Positions 1 through 6,677 of a stretch of 64,000 nucleotides of DNA are shown piece by piece. Position 1 is the first letter of the stretch, and the number at the start of each line of letters is the position of its first letter. The DNA comes from Sva-07 sp038321235. GTDB taxonomy: Bacteria > Actinomycetota > Acidimicrobiia > Acidimicrobiales > Ilumatobacteraceae. The notes below the pieces were generated by a model. It searched no databases. It worked only from the letters and a program-made list of their open reading frames with translations, and was not told the origin of the DNA. A program made the position numbers and the translations under genes. The stretch spans positions 73,632 to 137,631 of the forward strand of contig JBBQEU010000001.1 of assembly GCA_038321235.1 (NCBI GenBank). The letters run 5' to 3'.

Positions 1-670
1 CTATCTCACGGTCTTCGGGCTGCGTTCCGCCGACGCCGAGGGCCGGACGCCGGACGACAAGACGCTCGTCGAGATCGGGTCCGGTATCGGCCGGATGACG
101 TGCGCGTTCACGAGGGAATACCAATCGGTCGTGGCGTGCGACCTCGATGCGGGGTTTCTCGAACGGTGCATCGAGACGGTCGGGCAGTTCGGAAAGGTCG
201 ATCGTCTGCGTACCAGTCACGTCGGCGACGGACACACGCTCGACCTGCCGCCGAACTCCACCGACGTGGCATTCAGTTACATCACCCTCCAGCACTGCGA
301 CCCCGACGACGCGCTCGAGCTGACCTCCGAGGCGGTACGCATCACGCGACCCGGCGGCAAGGTCGTGCTCAACTACCGGGCGCGAAGTCCACAGGACGTC
401 GTGCTGCTCCCGCTCGGGGCGGTCACCCGAGGGCTGTTCCGCATCCCGAAGTTCGGGCCGTGGCTCTCGCAGCGTCGCGTGGCCGCCCGCCTCGGTTGGC
501 AGGCCAATCGGCTGCAACCCGACGAACTGATCGGCCCGCTCTCACCGCTGCTCACCGACATCGAGATCTGGCGCAATCCGAAGAGCAAGATCACGGGTCG
601 CGGAGCCGTCAATCAGGAGTTCGACGGCATCAACGCGAATCACTACTGGTTGATCGCCACCGTTCGCTGA
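1..670 (+). CDS. SAM-dependent class I methyltransferase (5' end outside window)
   Basis: The open frame runs in from position 2 without a start, so the N-terminus lies upstream of the window. The visible part encodes the SAM-binding core: motif I VEIGSGIGRMT, then the acidic strand end CDLDAGF, and the post-II motif FSYITLQHCDPDDA. This fits a Rossmann-fold methyltransferase of the Methyltransf_11/25 type. The substrate cannot be deduced. An internal ATG at 95 would cut motif I in half and is not a credible start. The stop at 668-670 lies 28 bases inside the convergent gene that ends at 643, a tail-to-tail overlap. Confidence 0.75.
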   Translation, partial: YLTVFGLRSADAEGRTPDDKTLVEIGSGIGRMTCAFTREYQSVVACDLDAGFLERCIETVGQFGKVDRLRTSHVGDGHTLDLPPNSTDVAFSYITLQHCDPDDALELTSEAVRITRPGGKVVLNYRARSPQDVVLLPLGAVTRGLFRIPKFGPWLSQRRVAARLGWQANRLQPDELIGPLSPLLTDIEIWRNPKSKITGRGAVNQEFDGINANHYWLIATVR

Positions 671-1950
671 TCGTCGGGCGGGGCGCTCGGTCGCAGCGCC
701 ACCTGGGTGATGCGGTGACGTCCGACGCTGCGGATCGTGATGTGCCAGCCGTCGAAGTCGATCGTCTCGCCGGGCGTCGGGAAGCGGTTCAGCTCGTCGA
801 GCACGAGGCCGGCGATGGTGGTGTAGTCGCCGTCGGGTAGCTCGACATCGAGGTCGACGAGATCGTGCACCGGGAAGGTGCCGGGCAACACGATCGTGCC
901 GTCGGCTTCACGGACCACGGTGTTGAGGTCGGGGTCGGTCTCGTCCCAGATCTCGCCGACCAGTTCCTCGACGAGGTCCTCGACGGTGACGATGCCGATC
1001 GTCCGGGCGTATTCGTCGACGACCAGAGCCATCTGGGTACGGCGCGTCTGGAACTCACGGAGCGCGGTGAGCACCCGAGCGGCGTCAGGGAACACGGGAA
1101 TGTCCCACATCACCGAGGTGACCGGTTCGTCGCCGCGGCCGAGCAGGCTCCGGAGTCGGACCATCCCGACCGATCGGTCGAGGTTGCGCTTCTCTGCGAC
1201 CGGTGCTCGGGAGTGTCCGGTCTCGACGAGCAGCGCGAGGGCTTCGATGCAGCTCGAGTCGGCGTCGATCACGACCACGTCGTTGCGCGGCACCATCACC
1301 TCGTCGAGGGTGCGTTCAGCGATCTCGAAGGCGCCGTCGATGATCTGACGCTGTTCTGGGGGGAAGGTTTCGTGGATGGCGACCATGTCGCGGAGTTCGT
1401 CGCCGGTGACCTCTTCACGTTGTCGGTCTGGATCGCCGCCGAGAACGCGTACGGCGATGTTGGTCGACTTGGAGAGCAGCCAGACGATTGGCTTGGTGAG
1501 CGTCGACAGCACGTCGAGCGGACGCGCCATGACCATGCCCCACTTCTCGGCACGCTGCATGGCGATCCGCTTCGGTGCGAGTTCGCCGAACACCAGCGTG
1601 AAGTACGCAAGGATCAGCGTGACGACGATCACCGACACGGGACCTGCCGCGCCACCGAGGAAGCCGAGCGGCGCTTCGAGCGGCTCGGCGAGCGACACCG
1701 CGGCCGCAGCAGACGCCAGGAACCCGGCGAGTGTGATTCCGATCTGGATCGTCGCGAGGAACTGGTTGGGCTGGCGGGCGAGGCGGGCGAGCACGGCGCC
1801 GGTGGCGGAACTCTCCTCGAGCCGCTGGAGCTGACTCTCGCGTAGCGACACCAGAGCGAGTTCGGTCCCGGCAAACGCCGCGTTGACCAGCACGAGGACA
1901 GCGACGAGGAGCAGTTGAGGCCAGACGTCACCCATGTGGATGACATTCAA
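643..1950 (-). CDS. CNNM/CorC-HlyC family membrane protein (hemolysin-like, CBS domains)
   Basis: A 435-residue protein. The N-terminal DUF21/CNNM transmembrane domain spans about residues 8-190 with four hydrophobic segments and the conserved GELAPKRIAMQ loop. Two CBS domains follow (about 215-330, beginning near VMVPRNDVVVID), then a C-terminal CorC_HlyC domain (about 345-425). Family members are linked to magnesium or cobalt efflux or homeostasis; the old name hemolysin is not supported as a function. The first ATG (1950) is used; a second in-frame ATG at 1935 is an alternative. It lies downstream of lysC on the same strand, separated by a palindrome. Its 3' end overlaps the methyltransferase gene by 28 bases. 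Confidence 0.85.
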   Translation of the reverse strand: MNVIHMGDVWPQLLLVAVLVLVNAAFAGTELALVSLRESQLQRLEESSATGAVLARLARQPNQFLATIQIGITLAGFLASAAAAVSLAEPLEAPLGFLGGAAGPVSVIVVTLILAYFTLVFGELAPKRIAMQRAEKWGMVMARPLDVLSTLTKPIVWLLSKSTNIAVRVLGGDPDRQREEVTGDELRDMVAIHETFPPEQRQIIDGAFEIAERTLDEVMVPRNDVVVIDADSSCIEALALLVETGHSRAPVAEKRNLDRSVGMVRLRSLLGRGDEPVTSVMWDIPVFPDAARVLTALREFQTRRTQMALVVDEYARTIGIVTVEDLVEELVGEIWDETDPDLNTVVREADGTIVLPGTFPVHDLVDLDVELPDGDYTTIAGLVLDELNRFPTPGETIDFDGWHITIRSVGRHRITQVALRPSAPPDDQRTVAINQ

Positions 1951-1968
1951 TCGCGCCAGACCGCCGAC

Positions 1969-2001
1969 TGTTACTCATGGTGTCAGACACCAGGAGTAAC
2001 A
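1969..2001. repeat. Intergenic palindrome, copy 1 (core GGTGTCAGACACC)
   Basis: Arms 1969-1984 and 1986-2001 pair over 16 positions with one mismatch (A1977/G1993) around a single central base; the core is GGTGTCAGACACC and the ends are TGTTACTC/GAGTAACA. It sits directly after the lysC stop. It could fold as a terminator-like hairpin without a T-tract, or be a REP-type dispersed element; a second copy lies at 39477-39511. Confidence 0.8.
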
Positions 2002-2011
2002 CCCACGCGTT

Positions 2012-2524
2012 CTACTTGCGTTCGGGGAGCGGCGCGGAATAGTCGACGCCGGAGTCGAGTCCGAACGCTGTGTGCAGCGCACGTGCGGCGCGCTCCATGT
2101 CGCCGGCCGAGCACACCACCGACACCCGGATCGTCGACGTCGAGATCATCTGGATGTTGACGCCCTCGTCGGCGAGCACCCGGAACATCTTGGCGGCGAT
2201 CCCGGGCGCCGACTTCATGCCGGCACCGACCAGCGACACCTTGGAGATGTCGTTGTCGTGCGACACGCCCGTGGCGCCGATCTCGGCAGCCACTCGCGAC
2301 ACGATCTGTTCGGCGTCGCCCATGTCGGCCTTCGGCATCGTGAAGCTGATGTCGGTGGTGCCCTGGGTGGAGGTGTTCTGCACGATCATGTCGACGTTGA
2401 CGTTGGCGTCAGCGAGCGGCTCGAACAGCGCAGCCGAGATGCCGGGCCGGTCTGGCACACCGAACACGGTGACCTTCGCTTCGGACATGTCGGTGACGAC
2501 ACCGGAGATGATCGGATCTTCCAT
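2012..2524 (-). CDS. lysC: Aspartate kinase beta subunit from an internal in-frame start (predicted)
   Basis: Codon 247 of lysC is ATG (2524-2522), beginning MEDPIISGVV, preceded five bases upstream by GAGGAGG, a near-perfect Shine-Dalgarno sequence inside a coding region. Translation from here gives 170 residues containing both ACT domains. Corynebacterium glutamicum and Bacillus aspartokinases make a beta subunit in this way from an equivalent internal start, forming an alpha2beta2 enzyme that responds to lysine and threonine. The internal signal is seen directly; that the shorter protein is made here is inference. Confidence 0.65.
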   Translation of the reverse strand: MEDPIISGVVTDMSEAKVTVFGVPDRPGISAALFEPLADANVNVDMIVQNTSTQGTTDISFTMPKADMGDAEQIVSRVAAEIGATGVSHDNDISKVSLVGAGMKSAPGIAAKMFRVLADEGVNIQMISTSTIRVSVVCSAGDMERAARALHTAFGLDSGVDYSAPLPERK

Positions 2525-3262
2525 GGAAGCCTCCTCGTTGGTGACCCACGTGCCGGGTTCCCAGGTGAATGCGGAACGGACGTGGAGTGGTACGTCGTGA
2601 TTGCGGGCGAACTCGACCGAGCGCAGCGCCAACACCTTGGAACCGGCGCCGGCCATCTCGAGCATCTCGTCGAAGTGGACCTTCGTGAGTTTCCGCGCCT
2701 GGGGCACGATGCGCGGGTCGGCGGTGAACACGCCGGTGACGTCGGTGTAGATCTCGCAGGCGTCGGCACCCATTGCCTGGGCGAGCGCCGACGCGGTCAG
2801 GTCGGACGCGCCGCGACCCATGGTGGTGACCTCCTTGGCGGTGCTCACGCCCTGGAAGCCGGCGATGACGCAGACCTTGCCCTCGCCCAACGACTGTCGA
2901 ACGCGGTCGCCCTTCACCTCGATGATCTTGGCCTTGCGGTGGGCGGTGTCGGTGATGATGCCGACCTGGCTGCCGGTGAAGCTGATGGCGTCGATGCCAC
3001 GGTCGGCGAGTGCCATGGTCATCAGCGCAGCGGTGACCCGTTCGCCGGTGGTGAGGAGCATGTCCATCTCGCGCCCAGGTTGGGTGCGCGAGACCGAGTT
3101 GGCGAGGGCGATCAGGTTGTCGGTGGCCTTACCCATCGCCGACACGACCACGATCACGTCGTTGCCGCGCTTCTTCGTGAATGCGACGTTGTCGGCGACC
3201 GCGTTGATGCGGTCGGGGTCGGCGACGGAGGTGCCGCCGTACTTCTGGACGATCAGTGCCAC
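2012..3262 (-). CDS. lysC: Aspartate kinase (alpha chain)
   Basis: This 416-residue protein catalyses ATP-dependent phosphorylation of aspartate, the first step of the lysine/threonine/methionine pathway. The kinase signature KYGGTSV is at residues 7-13, the amino-acid kinase domain runs to about 240, and two ACT domains follow (about 255-410), including VSLVGAGMKS. Length and layout match actinobacterial LysC. The start is GTG at 3262, 9 bases after a TAGCCT -10-like hexamer. The usual partner asd is not adjacent; the next gene downstream is the CNNM protein. It is divergent from the MhuD-like gene. An internal ribosome binding site at codon 247 probably starts a separate beta chain. Confidence 0.95.
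   Translation of the reverse strand: MALIVQKYGGTSVADPDRINAVADNVAFTKKRGNDVIVVVSAMGKATDNLIALANSVSRTQPGREMDMLLTTGERVTAALMTMALADRGIDAISFTGSQVGIITDTAHRKAKIIEVKGDRVRQSLGEGKVCVIAGFQGVSTAKEVTTMGRGASDLTASALAQAMGADACEIYTDVTGVFTADPRIVPQARKLTKVHFDEMLEMAGAGSKVLALRSVEFARNHDVPLHVRSAFTWEPGTWVTNEEASMEDPIISGVVTDMSEAKVTVFGVPDRPGISAALFEPLADANVNVDMIVQNTSTQGTTDISFTMPKADMGDAEQIVSRVAAEIGATGVSHDNDISKVSLVGAGMKSAPGIAAKMFRVLADEGVNIQMISTSTIRVSVVCSAGDMERAARALHTAFGLDSGVDYSAPLPERK
2530..2536 (-). promoter_or_regulatory. Internal ribosome binding site for the LysC beta subunit
   Basis: GAGGAGG on the minus strand, five bases before the in-frame ATG at 2524. It is the strongest Shine-Dalgarno match noticed around this gene; the full-length start has none and looks near-leaderless. 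Confidence 0.65.
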
Positions 3263-3271
3263 GAGTCCGAG

Positions 3272-3277
3272 AGGCTA
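3272..3277 (-). promoter_or_regulatory. -10-like hexamer TAGCCT for lysC
   Basis: TAGCCT on the minus strand, nine bases before the GTG start at 3262, would place the transcription start about three bases ahead of the start codon. No convincing -35 is visible. Confidence 0.4.
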
Positions 3278-3304
3278 CAAGCCTCCGTGCTGCCCGCCCC
3301 GTCC

Positions 3305-3355
3305 CGTTCTCGTGAACAAACAGCGCACCTGGGCCGCACATGGTTCACGAGAACG
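3305..3355. promoter_or_regulatory. Inverted repeat between lysC and the MhuD-like gene
   Basis: Perfect 13-base arms CGTTCTCGTGAAC (3305-3317) and GTTCACGAGAACG (3343-3355) flank a 25-base spacer; their centres are 37 bases apart. Each arm is itself partly palindromic (GTTC-N4-GAAC), so the region looks like two operator sites for a dimeric regulator. It lies 46 bases before the ATG at 3401 and 42 bases before the lysC start, so it could control either or both genes. Confidence 0.6.
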
Positions 3356-3400
3356 CTGGCGCGCGGTGCGCTGGAGTCTGAACGGCGGCATCCTGGAGCC

Positions 3401-3748
3401 ATGAGCGTCGTCAAGATCAATGCCATCACGATCCCCGAGGGCATGGGCCCGCAGCTCGAAGGTCGCTTCGCCGGGCGGGCAAAGATGGTCGAGCAATTCG
3501 ATGGGTTCGAGGACTTCCAGCTCCTGCGCCCGACCGAAGGCGAGGATCGCTACTTCGTCTACACCCGTTGGGCCTCCGAGGAGCACTTCCAGGTCTGGAT
3601 GAACAGCCAGGACTTCGCCCACGGCCACGCCAGCGGCCAGGCCGACGCCAACCAGCCCGTCGAGGGTGAGGCCCCCCGAAAGCCGGTCGCGCAGGGCGCC
3701 GACCTCATGAGCTTCGACGTCGTCGAACACGTCGTCAAAGGCGCCTGA
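3401..3748 (+). CDS. mhuD: MhuD/IsdG-like heme-degrading monooxygenase (ABM fold)
   Basis: A 115-residue protein that matches, from memory, mycobacterial MhuD nearly along its whole length: VVKINAI at 3-9, FQLLRP at 39-44, and an F-x2-W heme-pocket motif (F63-W66). MhuD cleaves heme to release iron, forming mycobilin rather than biliverdin. The active-site Asn7 and Trp66 keep their positions. The heme-ligating histidine (His75 in MhuD) is not at 75 here; His74 and His76 flank it in AHGHA. The ATG start has GGAG 6 bases upstream. The upstream inverted repeat may regulate it. Heme breakdown specifically, as against another ABM-family oxidation, is inferred. Confidence 0.8.
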   Translation: MSVVKINAITIPEGMGPQLEGRFAGRAKMVEQFDGFEDFQLLRPTEGEDRYFVYTRWASEEHFQVWMNSQDFAHGHASGQADANQPVEGEAPRKPVAQGADLMSFDVVEHVVKGA

Positions 3749-3820
3749 GCCGGCGGGCCGGGCGGTCAGCATGCCCACCACGCGCGTTTGACGACGTCGG
3801 TGCGAGGTGAATCTCGGAGC

Positions 3821-5347
3821 ATGGTGTCAGCCGCGTCACGTGAGTCGTTCGTGCCGCGCCTGTTGGCGGGCCGCGGATCGCCGAGAGATCTGTGCGAGCA
3901 ATTCCTGTTGTCCCGAACCGTCGATCTGCCCGACGGATGGTCATCGCTCACCCTCTGTTCGTGGACGCTCGCGCATCACCCCACGGCGTCGGTCATCTCG
4001 ATCGACGACGATCATGGCCTGCAGGTCGGCTGGCTACTCGGCTATCCGATCACGCCTGACGGCGAACTTTTGACCACGGGTGGGCACATCACGTTGCCGA
4101 CGGGCATCCAGCCGGACGATTTCGTCGGCGGCCTCGGTGGACGATTTCTCGCGATCTTCGTGAACACCGACACGCCGTCGATTCACCCCGACGCCTGCGG
4201 CACGTACTCGTCGATCTACTGTCCCGCCCTCCAGACCGCCGCCTCCACTCCCGGTCTGATCCCCTATGACACCACGACGACCGACCGGACCGAGTTGATC
4301 GAGCAACTCGGCGTCCCGTGGACGAACTCGATGTACCCGGTCGGACTCACCCCGCGGCACGGCATCCACCGGTTGCTCCCTCACCATCACCTCGACCTCG
4401 ATCGGTGGGTGATGACCCGAGATGGGCCCGACTGGCGCCAACACGGGACCACCTCCGTCGAGGAAGCCGCGCGAGACATCGCGCGAATCACCACGCGGAA
4501 CATCGGCGCGATCCTCGAGCACTTCCCGTGCTACCTCCCACTGACGGCCGGTCGCGACTCGCGGATGCTGCTGGCGTGCGCCCGGCAGTGGGCGTCCGAT
4601 CTCGAGCTGTACACGCTCGATTTCCCTGGTCTCGCCAGCGCCAACGACAGCTACGTCGCCGCGCAGATGGCCCGCCGACTCGACCTGGAGCACCGCCGTG
4701 TGCCGATGCGAATTGCGGACGACACCGACCTCGAGAGGTGGATGTATCGCATCTCGTGCAGCGTCGGTGAACCACGTGGCTGGCAGGCCACCGCTGCGCA
4801 CCGCACGCTCGACCGAAACCGGGTCCGCCTGGGCGGCAACATCGGTGACATCGCACGACGTGGCTACCGCACGCCCGAGGACGAACCGGACAGCGTGATC
4901 ACCCCCGATCGCCTTGTCGTCCATGCGCTCCGCCATCGCGGGACACTGATGCCCGGACAGGCGGCCGCAGCCGAATCACCCGTCATCCGCGAACAACTCG
5001 AGCACTGGATCGAGCACGCCGGGACGACCGATGCGCTGCAACTCCTCGACATGTTCTACCTCGAGAACCGAATCGGCAGCTGGGCCGGAGTCTTTCCGTA
5101 TGCGGAGTACCGCGGACCCGGATTCACCATCTTCCCGATGTGCCACCGCGAGGTGGTGTCGAAGATGATCGAGGTTCCGCAGCATGTCCGCCAAGACGGG
5201 AGCCTGCTCGTCGAGGTGACTCGACAGACCTGGCCCGAGCTGTTGGCATGGCCGTACAACACGCCGACACGGCACGTGCGCATCCGTGAACTCCCGCGCC
5301 GGGTGAGAAATCGGCTGAGTGCCGCTGGCGCATCTCGCCTCCGATGA
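3821..5347 (+). CDS. Asparagine-synthase-like protein with variant PP-loop
   Basis: A 508-residue protein. The C-terminal half carries an asparagine-synthase-type ATP-pyrophosphatase loop, LTAGRDSR at about residues 241-248, followed by LYTLDFPG and ANDSYVAAQMA. The first half (GGLGGRFLAIF, DACGTYSSIY) resembles a class II glutaminase fold but lacks the catalytic N-terminal Cys, so ammonia from glutamine is unlikely. Such proteins often sit in exopolysaccharide or natural-product loci and the true reaction is unknown. The frame opens at a TTG at 3788, but the ATG at 3821 has GAGGTGA about ten bases upstream and is preferred. The neighbours (mhuD, kynU) give no pathway. Confidence 0.65.
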   Translation: MVSAASRESFVPRLLAGRGSPRDLCEQFLLSRTVDLPDGWSSLTLCSWTLAHHPTASVISIDDDHGLQVGWLLGYPITPDGELLTTGGHITLPTGIQPDDFVGGLGGRFLAIFVNTDTPSIHPDACGTYSSIYCPALQTAASTPGLIPYDTTTTDRTELIEQLGVPWTNSMYPVGLTPRHGIHRLLPHHHLDLDRWVMTRDGPDWRQHGTTSVEEAARDIARITTRNIGAILEHFPCYLPLTAGRDSRMLLACARQWASDLELYTLDFPGLASANDSYVAAQMARRLDLEHRRVPMRIADDTDLERWMYRISCSVGEPRGWQATAAHRTLDRNRVRLGGNIGDIARRGYRTPEDEPDSVITPDRLVVHALRHRGTLMPGQAAAAESPVIREQLEHWIEHAGTTDALQLLDMFYLENRIGSWAGVFPYAEYRGPGFTIFPMCHREVVSKMIEVPQHVRQDGSLLVEVTRQTWPELLAWPYNTPTRHVRIRELPRRVRNRLSAAGASRLR

Positions 5348-5432
5348 GCAGGGCCCGGTACACGCAACACTGAGTGCGCGCTGCAACCGAGATGAGTGAT
5401 TCCCGGACGTGGGGGCGATGGTCGAAGGAGTC

Positions 5433-6605
5433 TCAGGTGGCAAGGTCGGAGAGGTTGTCCGCGAGCGCGGTGAAGGCGCCGAAGACGTCGACGTAGCTCG
5501 TGGTCAGCGGTGACATCCCGAAGCGGAGGATGTCGGGGTCGCGGCGGTCGATGATCACCTTGCGAGCGGTCAATGCCTCGTGGAGTCGGCGGGCGTCGCG
5601 GTGGCGGATCGCCACGTGCCCGCCGCGTCGTTCGGGATCTCTCGGCGTCACGTTCTCCAGGCCGTACTGGTCGGCGAGGTCGATACCGAATCCGGTCAGC
5701 GAGCGGGCCTTGGCGGCGATCGCTTCGATCCCCGCCTCGACCGACAGCCGGATGCCCTCGCGGGCCGCAGTCAGCCCGAGTACGGGCGGCGTGCCGTTGA
5801 GCATCCGCCCGACGCCCGGCCGCGCGTCGAACGGGTGCTCCATCGCGAACTGGTCGTTCTGGGCGAACCACCCCCAGATCGGCTGCGTCACGCGATCGTG
5901 GATCTGTCGGGAGACATACACGAACGCCGGGGCGCCTGGCCCGCCGTTGAGGAACTTGTACGAACAGCCGACGGCGAGGTCGACGCCCGCGCTCGTGAGG
6001 CCGAGTTCGAGCACACCCGCGGCGTGCGACAGGTCCCACACCGTCACTGCCCCGGCTCGACGGGCCCGTTCGGTCTCGCCGTCGAGATCCGCGAGCTCGG
6101 CGGTCCGATAGTCGACGAGCGACCGGAGCACGACATCGACCCCGTCGAGATCATCGAGGCCGTGCCGCACCTCGACATCGCGCAATCGGGCGATGCCTTC
6201 GACGACATAGCGATCGGTCGGGAAGTCGTCGCGGGCCACCGCCACGACTCGACGTCGGCCCGTCTCGCCAGCGAGATCGAGCGCCACGTTCACCTGCTGG
6301 AAGATGCCGACCGTGGTCGATTCGTGAACCGCCACCTCGCCGGGCCCAGCACCGAGGAGCGGCGCCAGTTCGTCGCCGACGGTGAGCGCCAGGTTCAGCC
6401 AGTCGTGTTCCCACCACGACGAGATCAGGTCACCCGCCCACTGCTCGACGACCCGGTGGAGTGCAGCAACAGCACGCTTCGGCGTGCGCCCGAGCGAGTT
6501 CCCGTCGAGATAGATCAGCTCAGGATCGGGAATGACGAACTCGTCGCGCCACCTCGCCAGCGGGTCGTTCGCATCGAGGGTCAGAGCGGTGGCGCGGTCG
6601 ATCAC
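5433..6605 (-). CDS. kynU: Kynureninase
   Basis: This PLP enzyme splits kynurenine to anthranilate and alanine (or 3-hydroxykynurenine to 3-hydroxyanthranilate). Signatures are YLDGNSLGR near the N-terminus, the substrate region SSWWEHDW, DLSHAAG (PLP-pyridine aspartate) and the Schiff-base lysine in CSYKFLNGGPG (Lys217 from the chosen start). The frame is open to 6674, but the first 23 codons would nearly abut the neighbouring stop and do not match the family, so GTG at 6605 is preferred (390 residues). No kynA or kynB is nearby, so it may work with dispersed tryptophan-degradation genes. Confidence 0.92.
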   Translation of the reverse strand: MIDRATALTLDANDPLARWRDEFVIPDPELIYLDGNSLGRTPKRAVAALHRVVEQWAGDLISSWWEHDWLNLALTVGDELAPLLGAGPGEVAVHESTTVGIFQQVNVALDLAGETGRRRVVAVARDDFPTDRYVVEGIARLRDVEVRHGLDDLDGVDVVLRSLVDYRTAELADLDGETERARRAGAVTVWDLSHAAGVLELGLTSAGVDLAVGCSYKFLNGGPGAPAFVYVSRQIHDRVTQPIWGWFAQNDQFAMEHPFDARPGVGRMLNGTPPVLGLTAAREGIRLSVEAGIEAIAAKARSLTGFGIDLADQYGLENVTPRDPERRGGHVAIRHRDARRLHEALTARKVIIDRRDPDILRFGMSPLTTSYVDVFGAFTALADNLSDLAT

Positions 6606-6677
6606 GTTCCCGACTGTGTCACTCCGACGGCCTGGGGCCGAACTGGTGCCGACCCGAACCAGCAGGGCGACCACCGA

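Noticed and set aside
2072..3400. Upstream extension of the MhuD-like frame through lysC
   Set aside because: The extension lies antisense to aspartate kinase. The family-like protein begins exactly at ATG 3401 after a ribosome binding site.
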